64,000 nucleotides of DNA from an uncultured Actinomycetes bacterium (GCA_903863015.1 CAIPAI010000059.1:1-64000), one strand, 5' to 3'. Numbered from the stretch's first letter, positions 52,958 through 62,074 are shown. The notes: generated from the letters alone by a model not told the origin. A program made the numbers and translations.

Positions 52958-54256
52958 ATGAGTACTGGATCGCGCCTCGACTCTTTCGTTGCGCGTTATG
53001 CGGAGCGGACCAAAGGCATGACTGCCAGCGAGATCCGGGCGCTCTTTGCGGTGGCCTCTCGACCTGAAGTGGTCTCACTAGCGGGAGGAATGCCAAACCT
53101 CACCGCGTTGCCGATGGATGTGGTCTCCAAGATCGTGGCCGATGTCATCAATGAAAATGGCCAAGTCGCTTTGCAGTACGGCAGTGGGCAAGGTGATCCC
53201 GTACTACGTGAGCAAATCACCGAAATCATGAAGCTTGAGGGAATTGATTCTCATCCTGATGACGTGGTTGTTACCACTGGTTCGCAACAAGCGCTCGATC
53301 TAGTCGCACGAATATTTCTTGATCCAGGTGATGTTGTTCTCGCAGAGGCCCCTTCTTATGTAGGAGCCCTTGGAACCTTCCGGCAATACCAAGCGCGCAT
53401 TGTGCACGTCGAAATGGATGATGATGGTTTGATTCCAGAGAGATTGCGTGAAGCTATCGCTCATACGCGGGCGCAAGGTGGAAAAATTAAGTTCCTTTAT
53501 ACAATTCCAAATTTTCATAATCCAGCTGGAGTTTCACTTTCACTCGAGCGCCGCCAAGAAGTTCTCCGAATTGCACGCGAAGCAGACATCCTCATTATTG
53601 AAGATAACCCTTACGGTCTTCTTGGTTTTAATACCGAACCCACTCGAGCAATGCGAGCGGATGATCCAGATAATGTCGTTTATTTAGGCTCTTTTTCGAA
53701 GACATTTGCTCCAGGGCTTCGAGTGGGTTGGGCTGCTGCGCCGCACGCGGTTCGTGAGAAACTTGTCTTAGCCAGTGAGTCTTCAATTCTCTGCCCTTCA
53801 AATTTCGCACAAATGGCAATCTCTCGGTATTTCGCAACTCAACCGTGGCAAGATCAAATTAAGTCTTTTCAAGGTCTGTACCAAGAACGTCGTGATGCGA
53901 TGTTAGAGACCCTGGAACAACTCTTTCCGGCAACTGCCACGTGGACTAAACCTGGCGGTGGTTTCTATGTATGGGTAACGCTTCCAGAGGGTCTTGATAC
54001 AAAGGCCATGTTGCCCCGCGCAGTTACTTCTCGTGTGGCTTACGTCCCAGGAACTGCTTTCTTTGCCGATGGCTTTGGCTCGTGGTCGATGCGCCTCTCT
54101 TACTGTTATCCATCACCCGATCGAATTCGTGAAGGCGTGCGTCGCCTTGCCGGAGTGATCGAGGAAGAGATGGAGCTGCGTGACACTTTCGGAAGTGCGG
54201 CTATTCCTGTGAGTGAACGACCTCAAAGAATCCTGCCCCCTAGTGAATTGATGTGA
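52958..54256 (+). CDS. PLP-dependent aminotransferase (2-aminoadipate/MocR-type without HTH)
   Basis: Fold-type I aminotransferase of 432 residues. Segments include PEVVSLAGGMPNLTALPMD, LQYGSGQGDPVLREQI, VVTTGSQQALDLVARIFLDP, YTIPNFHNPAGVSLSLERRQ, IIEDNPYGLLGF and the PLP-Lys region YLGSFSKTFAPGLRVGW. The pattern is that of LysN/ARO8-type 2-aminoadipate or multi-substrate aminotransferases, and of MocR proteins minus their GntR DNA-binding half. It starts 3 bases after the CwlM-like gene and overlaps the ligase gene, within one operon. The physiological amino acid is unknown. Confidence 0.88.
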   Translation: MSTGSRLDSFVARYAERTKGMTASEIRALFAVASRPEVVSLAGGMPNLTALPMDVVSKIVADVINENGQVALQYGSGQGDPVLREQITEIMKLEGIDSHPDDVVVTTGSQQALDLVARIFLDPGDVVLAEAPSYVGALGTFRQYQARIVHVEMDDDGLIPERLREAIAHTRAQGGKIKFLYTIPNFHNPAGVSLSLERRQEVLRIAREADILIIEDNPYGLLGFNTEPTRAMRADDPDNVVYLGSFSKTFAPGLRVGWAAAPHAVREKLVLASESSILCPSNFAQMAISRYFATQPWQDQIKSFQGLYQERRDAMLETLEQLFPATATWTKPGGGFYVWVTLPEGLDTKAMLPRAVTSRVAYVPGTAFFADGFGSWSMRLSYCYPSPDRIREGVRRLAGVIEEEMELRDTFGSAAIPVSERPQRILPPSELM

Positions 54257-55215
54257 GTGCGATGAAGTTATCCCGCGTGCTGGTGCTCTCTGGGGGTCTC
54301 TCCCACGAGCGGGATGTCTCTATCCGTTCTGGTCGTCGAGTGGCAGAGGCTCTTCGCTCGCAAGGGGTGGAGGTCACCGAGGTCGACTCGGATAGCTCAC
54401 TTCTTCCCACTCTTTCGGCGCTCGAGCCCGGGAGCGTCATTTTTCCGACGCTCCACGGGGCAGCGGGTGAAGATGGCGCCATTCGTGACATCTTCGAGAT
54501 GCTAAAGCTCCCTTACGTGGGATCGAGTGCTGATGCCTGCCGGAGATCCTTCGATAAGCCAGTGGCTAAAGGAATTGTGGAAGCTGCTGGAATTCGGGTA
54601 CCTGCATCCAGAGTCTTGCCACACTCCACCTTCCGTGAACTCGGAGCTCAGTACTTGCTTCCGTTGATCGAGGAATCTGTCGGTTTGCCACTGATGGTGA
54701 AGCCAGCCAAGGGCGGATCGGCTTTAGGTGCCAGTGTGGTTCGCACCGCTGCCCAACTTCCGGAAGCCATGATTTCTGCATTCTCTTATGGCAGTGATGT
54801 GGTTATTGAACCTTTCATCGCTGGACGAGAAATCGCACTTTCAATCATCGAAGAGAGTGACGGAACGCTTACCGCGCTTCCCGCTGTTGAAATTGTCGCT
54901 GATTCTGGCTTCTACTCATATGACGCTCGATATACAGCTGGCCTTACCGAATTCTTTGTGCCCGCAAATATTGATTCTGCATTGAGTGCAAGAGTTGCTG
55001 AAGTTGCTAAGAAGGTTCATGTAGCTCTCGGACTTCGTGATCTTTCGCGTTCCGATCTCATCATCGATAACAATGGTGAGGTGTGGTTCCTTGAGGTGAA
55101 TGTTGCCCCCGGCATGACAGAGACATCTTTGTTACCTCAATCAGTGGCAGCTGCTGGTCGAGATATCGGCGCTCTATATAAAGAATTAGCGGAACGCGCG
55201 CTCCTTCGTAAGTAG
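54253..55215 (+). CDS. D-alanine--D-alanine ligase family protein
   Basis: ATP-grasp ligase of 320 residues. It starts SRVLVLSGGLSHERDVSIRS, with FPTLHGAAGEDGAIRDIFEM (the HG..GEDG motif), YVGSSADACRRSFDKPVAKG, LMVKPAKGGSALGASVVRTA and EVWFLEVNVAPGMTETSLLP (metal and substrate loop). The common NxxPG form is NVAPG here. Actinobacterial ddl usually lies elsewhere, so this may be a second, ddl-like ligase or the only one. The GTG start overlaps the preceding stop; an ATG 9 bases later is possible. It converges with parB, with 1 base between them. Confidence 0.87.
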   Translation: MSAMKLSRVLVLSGGLSHERDVSIRSGRRVAEALRSQGVEVTEVDSDSSLLPTLSALEPGSVIFPTLHGAAGEDGAIRDIFEMLKLPYVGSSADACRRSFDKPVAKGIVEAAGIRVPASRVLPHSTFRELGAQYLLPLIEESVGLPLMVKPAKGGSALGASVVRTAAQLPEAMISAFSYGSDVVIEPFIAGREIALSIIEESDGTLTALPAVEIVADSGFYSYDARYTAGLTEFFVPANIDSALSARVAEVAKKVHVALGLRDLSRSDLIIDNNGEVWFLEVNVAPGMTETSLLPQSVAAAGRDIGALYKELAERALLRK

Positions 55216-55216
55216 C

Positions 55217-56176
55217 CTACTTCTCAATAACCCCAAGGATTCTTTCGAGATCATCGATAGATGCAAACTCGATCGAAATCTTTCCTTTGCTGCGGCCTAA
55301 TTCAATTTTGACGCGAGTATCTAATTGATCAGAGAGCCGGCTAGAAATTTCTGCAAGCCGTGGCGATGAAGGACGGGCATGCTTTGTTCGCGCCTTCTTC
55401 TCATCTTCTAATCCGCCCATTGCGACAATTTCTTCAACTGCGCGCACACTCAAACCTTCGGCCACAATCTTCGTTGCTAGTCTCTCTATCTCTTCGGAAG
55501 TAGATAGTGAGAGAAGTGCTCGTGCATGCCCTGCTGAGAGCACGCCTGCAGCGACTCGCTTGGCAACGGTGGGTGGCAATTTCAATAACCGTAGAGTGTT
55601 AGAAATTTGTGGGCGTGAGCGACCAATACGAGTAGCGAGTTCTTCTTGTGTGCAACCAAAATCTTTCAGCAATTGTTCATAGGCAGCTGCTTCTTCTAAT
55701 GGATTGAGTTGCGCACGATGTAAGTTCTCGAGCAGAGCATCTCGAAGTAAGTCATCATCCGCAGTCTCTTTTACGATGACAGTTATTTCGGTAAGGCCGG
55801 CTTCTTTACTTGCGCGCAGTCGACGCTCACCCATAATCAATTCATATTTACCGTGAGCGAGTGCGCGCACGACCGGCGGTTGGAGAAGACCGACCTCTTT
55901 GATCGACGCAGTCAGTTCAGCGAGGGCTTCGGGCTCAAAGATCTGTCGTGGCTGCCTTGGATTAGCGGAGATGCTAGTGAGGGGAACTGTGGCTAAACGG
56001 ACTAAACCCTCGAGTGAAGATTGAGAGTTATCCACAGGCTCGGAGGTGTCTGTGGATACCTTGCTGACCTGGGCTTTTACCTCTTTTAAGGAAGAGTTCT
56101 CCACCGGCTTACCCGATGAAGAATTAGGGATTAGCGCTCCAAGGCCGCGGCCTAGTCCACCCTTCTTTCCACTCAT
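55217..56176 (-). CDS. parB: Chromosome-partitioning protein ParB
   Basis: CTPase clamp that loads at parS and spreads over origin-proximal DNA. The 319-residue protein begins KKGGLGRGLGALIPNSSS, a common actinobacterial ParB start. The N-domain has ISANPRQPRQIFEPEALAEL and ELIMGERRLRASKEAGLTEI (the CTP-binding GERRxRA motif); the helix-turn-helix follows, with GCTQEELATRIGRSRPQISN, then the C-terminal dimer domain. It overlaps parA by 4 bases. Two parS sites occur within 1.6 kb upstream. Confidence 0.97.
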   Translation of the reverse strand: MSGKKGGLGRGLGALIPNSSSGKPVENSSLKEVKAQVSKVSTDTSEPVDNSQSSLEGLVRLATVPLTSISANPRQPRQIFEPEALAELTASIKEVGLLQPPVVRALAHGKYELIMGERRLRASKEAGLTEITVIVKETADDDLLRDALLENLHRAQLNPLEEAAAYEQLLKDFGCTQEELATRIGRSRPQISNTLRLLKLPPTVAKRVAAGVLSAGHARALLSLSTSEEIERLATKIVAEGLSVRAVEEIVAMGGLEDEKKARTKHARPSSPRLAEISSRLSDQLDTRVKIELGRSKGKISIEFASIDDLERILGVIEK

Positions 56177-57060
56177 GAATGGCTACTTCCTTTGATATCG
56201 ATGGCGCGTTCGGCGATCTCTCTGGCAGCTGCCAGATAGGCCACTGCGCCAGGTGAGAGTGGGTCGTAAGTCATCACGGTTTGGCCATAAGAAGGCGCCT
56301 CTGAGAGTCGCACACTGCGGGGGATTGCTGAGGTGAGTACCTCGGCCGGAAAGTGTTCCCGTACGTTCTCAGCCACGTCATTAGCTAGGCGAGTTCGCCC
56401 ATCAAACATGGTGAGCAAGATGGTGGAGAGATTGAGTCCTGGATTGAGATGTTCAGTCACTAATCGGACGGTGCCGAGCAATTGGGTGAGGCCCTCGAGT
56501 GCGTAGTACTCACATTGAATGGGGATGAGGAGCTCTTCAGCCGCCACTAAGGCGTTAAGGGTGAGCAATCCAAGGCTGGGAGGGCAATCAATAAAGACGT
56601 AATCGACTCTATTTCCAGCGGCTTCGCGCAGGGATAAATAGCTCTCTAGGAGGCGACGGAGGCGATTTTCACGCGACACCATGGGGACTAGTTGAATCTC
56701 AGCCCCGGCCAGGTCCAGGGTTGCTGGCGCACACTCCAACCCATCAAATCCAGGTACTTTGACGATGACTTCGGCGAGTGGGCGGGACTCCACCAAGACT
56801 TCAAACATGCCGGGAATAGCCTCGTCGTGGTGTTCCACACTGAGTGCGGTGGAGGCATTTCCTTGTGGATCCAGGTCAATGACGAGGACTTTGAGGCCGC
56901 CCATCGCTAGGGCGGCAGCGATATTGACCGATGTGGTCGTCTTACCGACCCCACCTTTTTGGTTAGCGACTGTGAAGATGCGGGTAGCGGGCGGGGCGGG
57001 CATCCGCTCCTTCAGGCGACGGATACCAATGACGCTCCGTGTTTCACGTGAAACACTCAC
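56173..57060 (-). CDS. parA: Chromosome-partitioning ATPase ParA (Soj)
   Basis: Deviant Walker ATPase that moves ParB-bound origins. ANQKGGVGKTTTSVNIAAAL holds the signature Lys and Walker A; VIDLDPQGNASTAL, YVFIDCPPSLGLLTLNALVA and SVRLSEAPSYGQTVMTYDP are typical. The 295-residue length fits the chromosomal type. The first residues SVSRETRS are encoded by a perfect parS site (57040-57055), so the site is inside the gene. It overlaps the rsmG gene by 4 bases and parB by 4 bases. Confidence 0.97.
   Translation of the reverse strand: MSVSRETRSVIGIRRLKERMPAPPATRIFTVANQKGGVGKTTTSVNIAAALAMGGLKVLVIDLDPQGNASTALSVEHHDEAIPGMFEVLVESRPLAEVIVKVPGFDGLECAPATLDLAGAEIQLVPMVSRENRLRRLLESYLSLREAAGNRVDYVFIDCPPSLGLLTLNALVAAEELLIPIQCEYYALEGLTQLLGTVRLVTEHLNPGLNLSTILLTMFDGRTRLANDVAENVREHFPAEVLTSAIPRSVRLSEAPSYGQTVMTYDPLSPGAVAYLAAAREIAERAIDIKGSSHS
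57040..57055. promoter_or_regulatory. parS site (perfect)
   Basis: TGTTTCACGTGAAACA is identical to the consensus ParB-binding site and lies inside the first codons of parA. It would nucleate ParB loading about 5 kb from the origin. Confidence 0.95.
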
Positions 57061-57653
57061 TTGGCCCCCTTTCGCACAATCAGAATCTTGCCACTCTCGA
57101 TTCCCTCAAGATAGGGCTCTTCAATGACGACCGTATCGGGCTTTAAACGGGAGATCACTTTCTCTGCCTGTCGCACCTCTTCCTCGACACTGCTCCCTTT
57201 CAGTGCAACTAAGGAGCCGCCAGGGGCAATGAGATGCCAGATTTGAGGGAGGAGTTTCTCCGTGGCAGAGAGCGCCCTCGCCGTGACCACTTGATATGCA
57301 CCCTTGGCCTCCTCGGCACGGCCTCGGATAATGGTGATGTCGAGCCCTAACTCGATCTTCACCTCTTCTAGAAAATCTACCCGGCGTTGAAGTGGCTCTA
57401 GGAGCGTCACCTGGAGGTCGGGGCGAGCTAGCGCTAAAGGGATCCCAGGAAGCCCGGCCCCGCTACCGATATCAATCACGGTGGCACCTTCAGGGATAAA
57501 GGGAGTCAAGAGGAGAGAGTTAAGGATGTGGCGGCTCCACATCCTTGGTGCTTCTCGTGGCCCCATGAGGCCACGTTCAATTCCCGCGGTGAGGAGTAAT
57601 TCCGCATAGCTTTTAATCTCGCTGCTCTGCGTGGGGAAGTAATGGGTGAGCAC
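57057..57653 (-). CDS. rsmG: 16S rRNA (guanine527-N7) methyltransferase RsmG
   Basis: SAM-dependent methyltransferase GidB/RsmG, 198 residues, that modifies G527 of 16S rRNA; loss gives streptomycin resistance in many bacteria. It contains APRMWSRHILNSLLLTPFIP, the SAM loop VIDIGSGAGLPGIPLALARP, and ITARALSA-like TARALSATEKLLP. The start is a GTG with AGAAGGG 4 bases upstream. The gene sits between jag and parA, the standard actinobacterial order. Confidence 0.96.
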   Translation of the reverse strand: MLTHYFPTQSSEIKSYAELLLTAGIERGLMGPREAPRMWSRHILNSLLLTPFIPEGATVIDIGSGAGLPGIPLALARPDLQVTLLEPLQRRVDFLEEVKIELGLDITIIRGRAEEAKGAYQVVTARALSATEKLLPQIWHLIAPGGSLVALKGSSVEEEVRQAEKVISRLKPDTVVIEEPYLEGIESGKILIVRKGAK

Positions 57654-57665
57654 CCCTTCTGAGGG

Positions 57666-57681
57666 TGTTTCACGTGAAACG
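57666..57681. promoter_or_regulatory. parS site (15 of 16 match)
   Basis: TGTTTCACGTGAAACG differs from the parS consensus only at the last base. It lies in the gap between rsmG and jag, about 0.6 kb from the site inside parA. Confidence 0.92.
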
Positions 57682-58194
57682 TTAGGCAGGAAGAATCACT
57701 ACCCGGCGGTTGGGTTCCTCACCCTCAGACTCACTGGTGAGATCGGATTCGGCCACGGTGTCATGAACGATCTTCCGTTCAAAGGGGTTCATGCTCGCCA
57801 TGCGGACGGCGGTTCCGGTGCTCTTCACTTCTTCAATTGCGCGCAGGGCCGCTTCGGCGATCTCCTCGCGACGTTGTACCCGGTAGCCCTCAATATCGAG
57901 CATGAGGCGGCTGCGCTCATCGGTCACTGTTTGAACCGCGAGTCGGGTGAGCTCTTGGAGGGCATCCAGGACCTCGCCATTGCGGCCGACGAGAGTGCTC
58001 AAATTGCCGCCCGCGATGGCTACCGCTGCCCGGCCATTCTCCACATCCATATCGATATCGCCATCTAGATCAGCAATATCCAAGAGCGCCTCGAGGTAAT
58101 CTGCGGCGATCTCACCCTCTTCTTCGAGGCGGGTTAAGAGCGGCTTCTTCTCTTCTGCCTGCTCGATTACGGTCTCTTTAGTGGTCTCGCTCAT
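57682..58194 (-). CDS. Jag/KhpB-like KH-R3H RNA-binding protein
   Basis: A 170-residue RNA-binding protein with an acidic N-terminus. The KH domain contains AVAIAGGNLSTLVGRNGEVL, the GxxG loop being VGRNGE, and the R3H domain ends RMASMNPFERKIVHDTVAES. It lacks the long Jag_N domain of Firmicutes. It lies between yidC and rsmG, as in most actinobacteria. KhpB-type proteins influence cell division and small-RNA stability in other bacteria. AAGGAG is 7 bases before the ATG. Confidence 0.93.
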   Translation of the reverse strand: MSETTKETVIEQAEEKKPLLTRLEEEGEIAADYLEALLDIADLDGDIDMDVENGRAAVAIAGGNLSTLVGRNGEVLDALQELTRLAVQTVTDERSRLMLDIEGYRVQRREEIAEAALRAIEEVKSTGTAVRMASMNPFERKIVHDTVAESDLTSESEGEEPNRRVVILPA

Positions 58195-58266
58195 GACTGC
58201 TCCTTCAGGGTAGGTTCAAAATCTGGGGCTTATAACCCTTTATGACCTATTTTGTATAGGTATAGG

Positions 58267-59265
58267 TTATTTCTTTCTCTTTGGTTTCTTCGCTCTCTTA
58301 GGTTGTACTCGTTGACCGGTGGCCTCTTCTGAGGAGTCCTCCGCTGAACTCCCACTCTCTAATTCACCTGCTAATCCACTGGGGTCGTTCTTGAGTTCGT
58401 TCTTGGAACCGTTTTTGCGCGCTTGCCGCGCTTCCCATTGGTCGTACGCTGGCGAACCAGGAGTGGGGTTATTGCGAATGACATAGAACTGTTGACCCAT
58501 CGTCCATAAGTTCGTGGTGAGCCAATAGAGCAGAACACCGACTGGGAAGTTAATTCCAGAGACGGCAAAAATGATGGGGAAGACGTAAAGCAGAATCTTC
58601 TGTTGTTGCACCATTGGGTTGTTCTCGAGTGATGCGGCTGGCATGCCCTTCATCATCAGTTGGCGTTGTGTGGTGAACGTTGTAGCCGACATGAGAATGA
58701 TCAGAATTACCGTAACAATTTTGACCGTCATCGTAGAGGTCGAACTTGCTGCGGGGTGCATAAAAGATTCAGAGAGTTTGGCACCTAAGAAATGTGCATT
58801 CGCAGCATCACAAACTTCTTCGCGAGTAAATACTCCAGCATTCACATGTTTGGCGGCTGTGGTTGCGCACTTGCCGTACTTATCGAGGCTTCCCGAAATA
58901 CTATTGAGGACACGGAAGAGAGCAAAGAAGATGGGGGCTTGAGCCAAGATCGGAATACAGGAAGCGAGTGGGTTGGTGTTGTGCTCTTTGTAGAGTTTCA
59001 TCAACTCTTCTGATTGCTTCTGACGATCATCCTTGTACTTCTTTTGTAGCTCTTTCATTTTTGGCTGCAGCACCTGCATCGCGCGTTGGCTCTTAATCTG
59101 CTTTACGAAGAGCGGAATAAGAATGATGCGGATCGTGATCACAAGACCAACAATTGAGAGAGTCCAGGAGAGACCGGCGCTAAAACCTAGACCGCTAAAA
59201 AGTGAGTGGAAAGCCCGCATAATGAAGGAAACTGCAATATAAAGCGGGTTAAGAATGGAGTCCAT
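58267..59265 (-). CDS. yidC: Membrane protein insertase YidC
   Basis: Insertase of the YidC/Oxa1/Alb3 family that inserts membrane proteins alone or with SecYEG. The 332-residue protein has five or six membrane segments. Conserved parts are LKPKMKELQKKYKDDRQKQ-like MQVLQPKMKELQKKYKDDRQ, the GlnGlu-rich loop PLASCIPILAQAPIFFALFR, the MMLMKGMPA-like MSATTFTTQRQL segment, and GVLLYWLTTNLWTMGQQFYV. A basic C-terminal tail (KRAKKPKRKK) would contact the ribosome. The ATG at 59265 follows AGAAGG by 5 bases; a GTG 6 bases upstream is less likely. It overlaps yidD. Confidence 0.95.
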   Translation of the reverse strand: MDSILNPLYIAVSFIMRAFHSLFSGLGFSAGLSWTLSIVGLVITIRIILIPLFVKQIKSQRAMQVLQPKMKELQKKYKDDRQKQSEELMKLYKEHNTNPLASCIPILAQAPIFFALFRVLNSISGSLDKYGKCATTAAKHVNAGVFTREEVCDAANAHFLGAKLSESFMHPAASSTSTMTVKIVTVILIILMSATTFTTQRQLMMKGMPAASLENNPMVQQQKILLYVFPIIFAVSGINFPVGVLLYWLTTNLWTMGQQFYVIRNNPTPGSPAYDQWEARQARKNGSKNELKNDPSGLAGELESGSSAEDSSEEATGQRVQPKRAKKPKRKK

Positions 59266-59536
59266 GGGCACCTTCTCTATTAATGGCTCTCTTAAAGGCA
59301 GTTTCCTGCGTCTCTTTCGGTGTCACATAATCAACGCCACCAGCACTCCATGGGTTGCAGCGGAGTAAACGCCAGAGGGCCATGCCCACACCACGTAAAC
59401 CGTATGTGGATATAGCAGTGATGGCATATGAAGAACATGATGGGTAGTACTTACAACGGGGAGCTAAACCAGGCGAGATAAACTTTTGGTAAAACCGAAG
59501 CGGTGAGATGGCGATAGTGCGGGCAAGGCTCTTCAT
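59249..59536 (-). CDS. yidD: YidD membrane protein insertion efficiency factor
   Basis: A 95-residue UPF0161-family protein that aids YidC-dependent insertion. It has the strictly typical Cys pattern in PRCKYYPSCSSYAITAISTY and RLLRCNPWSAGGVDYVT, with an N-terminal amphipathic helix (ISPLRFYQKFISPG). Its end overlaps the yidC start and its start overlaps the rnpA stop, which suggests a tightly coupled rpmH-rnpA-yidD-yidC operon. Confidence 0.95.
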   Translation of the reverse strand: MKSLARTIAISPLRFYQKFISPGLAPRCKYYPSCSSYAITAISTYGLRGVGMALWRLLRCNPWSAGGVDYVTPKETQETAFKRAINREGAHGLHS

Positions 59537-59868
59537 GCGCGGCCTGCTGAAATAAGGGCTGATTCGATCTCTGCTTCAATTTGTGAATAAGGCAGCGTAG
59601 TAATCGCAGGTAATGCGCGCACCACAAAACGATCTTCTGGGTTAAGACGACTAACTCGAGTTGAGATAATGGCTCTTAATTGACGAGCAACCCGGTGGCG
59701 AACAACAGAGTTGCCCACACTCTTAGAAACAATAAAACCAACTTGCCCTGAAGAACTTGGGCTCTCGGTACTGCCGGTGTGCAACACAAAAGCAGATGAG
59801 GCGAAACGACGACCACGGAGGGCTCGTTTGAAATCTGTATTTGTGCGCAGACGTTCGGCGCGCTTCAT
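59533..59868 (-). CDS. rnpA: Ribonuclease P protein component
   Basis: Protein subunit of RNase P, which matures tRNA 5' ends with the RnpB RNA. The 111-residue protein is basic and contains the RNR region VSKSVGNSVVRHRVARQLRA, the family hallmark, and the N-terminal LRTNTDFKRALRGRRFAS. The ATG lies 36 bases downstream of the rpmH stop codon, the near-universal rpmH-rnpA arrangement. Confidence 0.97.
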   Translation of the reverse strand: MKRAERLRTNTDFKRALRGRRFASSAFVLHTGSTESPSSSGQVGFIVSKSVGNSVVRHRVARQLRAIISTRVSRLNPEDRFVVRALPAITTLPYSQIEAEIESALISAGRA

Positions 59869-59904
59869 ACGGACTCGACAGTCAGGCTGACCGGCATGGA
59901 GGCG

Positions 59905-60042
59905 TTAAGCCGAGATACGGGTGCGGCCTTTAGCGCGGCGAGCGGAGAGCACCGCACGACCAGCGCGGGTCGACATGCGTAGACGGAAACCGTGCTTCTT
60001 TGCGCGGCGACGGTTATTAGGTTGAAAAGTCCGCTTAGTCAC
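59905..60042 (-). CDS. rpmH: 50S ribosomal protein L34
   Basis: Very small, highly basic ribosomal protein of 45 residues, starting at a [23 protein letters not shown], then [20 protein letters not shown] and RISA. This is the canonical L34 sequence. AGGAG lies 8 bases before the GTG. A strong promoter (TTGACC, 17 bases, TACCTT) is upstream. It is the first gene of the rpmH-rnpA-yidD-yidC-jag operon and points away from dnaA. Confidence 0.97.
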   Translation of the reverse strand: MTKRTFQPNNRRRAKKHGFRLRMSTRAGRAVLSARRAKGRTRISA

Positions 60043-60093
60043 AGTGGGGCTCCTGGGGTTATCACGGCACTCTGCTGAGTGCACAGACCTAAA

Positions 60094-60122
60094 AAGGTAC
60101 GCGTCTGCCGAGTGAGGGTCAA
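60094..60122 (-). promoter_or_regulatory. rpmH promoter
   Basis: On the minus strand TTGACC (60117-60122) and TACCTT (60094-60099) are separated by 17 bases, close to the housekeeping consensus. The predicted leader before rpmH is about 45-50 bases. Confidence 0.75.
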
Positions 60123-60357
60123 ACTCACGCCGTTTTGCTTTGTAGAGCTAGGACGTGGGGAGTGGGAAAAATTGGAGCGGAAATCTGAGGGCGCTCCAGA
60201 GGTTGTGGAGAAGTACTTGCCTGGGGATAAACTCTCGCGGTACGGTTCCCACCCTTAAAAGAGCGAATATTATCGGTTTATATGGGGTATATCGGACAGA
60301 TAGAACTTCGTAATAAGTGTGGATAAGTGTGTGGATAACGAGAGATGAGGTGGAGAG
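60123..60357. promoter_or_regulatory. dnaA upstream region with DnaA boxes
   Basis: Four sites in one orientation resemble the DnaA box: TGTGGAGAA (60204-60212), TGGGGATAA (60222-60230) and two perfect boxes TGTGGATAA (60318-60326 and 60330-60338). The perfect pair is spaced 12 bases apart, 20-40 bases before the dnaA start. An A+T-rich stretch (about 60266-60315) lies between. Autoregulation by DnaA, and possibly a secondary part of the origin, is likely. Confidence 0.75.
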
Positions 60358-61770
60358 ATGGAAGAGAGTGCACTCACTGAGCGCGTAGACGACCTCACCA
60401 CCCTCTGGCAGCGGATCGTTATCCGAGTTAATGAAGCCACTCCACAACATGGTGCTTTCTTAAATCTCACCCAGCCTGAAGGTGTGGTGGAACGCGGAGG
60501 TGCAACCACTTTGCTCCTCTCAGTGCCGAATGAATTTGCCCGTGGAGTTTTGGAAAACCGGCTCCGTGGCCCTATTACCGCCGCGTTGGCAGCCGAAATT
60601 GAAGGTGATGTGCGGATAGCCGTCACTGTTGATGAATCTTTAGCTGAACAAGTTCAAGATGAGCCAGAACCCGAAGTACGGCCAGGTACTGGACGTGGCA
60701 GTGAGCGCAGTAGTGAAAAAGCTCCTGAAGATAGTCAGTTAAACCCTCGGTACATATTTGAAACGTTCGTTATTGGTGCTTCGAATCGCTTTGCACATGC
60801 CGCTGCAGTGGCTGTCGCTGAAGCGCCAGCCAAGGCATACAACCCGCTCTTTATTTACGGAGACTCTGGTCTTGGAAAGACTCACCTACTGCACGCTATT
60901 GGCGCGTACGCAAAAGATCTTTATAGCGGAGTTCGTGTTCGCTACGTATCGAGCGAAGAGTTCACTAATGATTTCATTAACTCAATCCGTGACGATAAAA
61001 AGAGTGCGTTCCAACGCCGTTATCGGGATGTAGACATTCTCCTTGTTGATGACATTCAGTTCTTAGAGAATAAAGAACGAACCCAAGAAGAGTTTTTCCA
61101 CACTTTCAACACTCTAAAGAACGCAAATAAGCAGATTGTTATCTCTAGTGATCGTGCACCAAAGCAACTCACAACTTTGGAACATCGTTTACGTAGCAGA
61201 TTTGAAGGTGGTTTGATCACAGATATTCAACCGCCAGAACTTGAAACACGTATTGCGATTCTTCGTAAAAAAGCTGCCCAAGATAAATTGAATGCTCCAG
61301 ACGATGTTCTTGAATATATCGGTAGTAAAATCTCAAGCAATATTCGAGAACTTGAAGGCGCGTTAATTCGTGTTACTGCCTTTGCAAGTTTGAATCGCCA
61401 ACCAGTAGATATGTCATTGGCTGAAATCGTTTTGAAAGATTTAATCCCAGGTGAATCAGGTCCTGAAATTACTTCGAGCACGATCATGGCTCAAACGGCT
61501 GCTTACTTCTCCCTCACACTCGATGACCTCTGTGGCACATCTCGATCAAGAGCACTCGTCAACGCTCGCCAGATCGCTATGTACTTGTGCCGTGAACTCA
61601 CCGATCTCTCACTTCCAAAAATTGGCCAGACCTTCGGTGGACGCGACCACACCACGGTGATGCACGCAGATCGCAAGATCCGGCAATTAATGGCTGAGCG
61701 GCGAAGTATCTTCAATCAGGTCACTGAGCTCACCAACCGGATCAAGCAATCAACCCGGGCGAATGGATGA
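60358..61770 (+). CDS. dnaA: Chromosomal replication initiator DnaA
   Basis: AAA+ initiator of 470 residues. Domain I ([20 protein letters not shown]) is followed by a short acidic linker ([16 protein letters not shown]). The core has [20 protein letters not shown], Walker [21 protein letters not shown], Walker [21 protein letters not shown] and sensor/arginine elements ([13 protein letters not shown]). Domain IV ends with the DnaA signature [20 protein letters not shown]. The ATG has GGAG a few bases upstream. DnaA boxes precede it and follow it. Confidence 0.98.
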   Translation: MEESALTERVDDLTTLWQRIVIRVNEATPQHGAFLNLTQPEGVVERGGATTLLLSVPNEFARGVLENRLRGPITAALAAEIEGDVRIAVTVDESLAEQVQDEPEPEVRPGTGRGSERSSEKAPEDSQLNPRYIFETFVIGASNRFAHAAAVAVAEAPAKAYNPLFIYGDSGLGKTHLLHAIGAYAKDLYSGVRVRYVSSEEFTNDFINSIRDDKKSAFQRRYRDVDILLVDDIQFLENKERTQEEFFHTFNTLKNANKQIVISSDRAPKQLTTLEHRLRSRFEGGLITDIQPPELETRIAILRKKAAQDKLNAPDDVLEYIGSKISSNIRELEGALIRVTAFASLNRQPVDMSLAEIVLKDLIPGESGPEITSSTIMAQTAAYFSLTLDDLCGTSRSRALVNARQIAMYLCRELTDLSLPKIGQTFGGRDHTTVMHADRKIRQLMAERRSIFNQVTELTNRIKQSTRANG

Positions 61771-62074
61771 GTATGCGAACTCTCGCCGGAAAATCCCTGA
61801 ATGCCCGTTTTCGACTACTTTCTACACAGAGTGGGGATAAGAGTGGGGATAACCCCCAGGTAACCAGTGGGCAAACCTTTTTATATAGGGGTATCCCTGT
61901 GGAGGAAAAGGTGGCTACCCACACCCTTACTGCCGAGTTAGCAGATCGAGCCCTACTTACCCACAACCGCAATAAGTTAAAAAGTAGGTATGGGGTGCGG
62001 AAACGCCAGTTATCCACAGTTTCCACAGCGCCTACTACTACGACTACCTTTATCTCTTTAAAGAAGGATTTCAA
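61771..62074. other. Chromosomal replication origin (oriC), dnaA-dnaN interval
   Basis: This 304-base gap has no convincing gene and many DnaA-box-like sites. TTATCCACA (62010-62018) is perfect and is followed by TTTCCACA (62020-62027). GTGGGGATAAG and GTGGGGATAAC (around 61831-61852) are tandem near-matches; CTGTGGAGG and TACCCACAA are further variants. A short A+T-rich stretch (TTTTTATATA, about 61878) may be the unwinding element. The dnaA-dnaN location is the usual origin site in actinobacteria. A possible reading frame across it is probably spurious. Confidence 0.85.
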
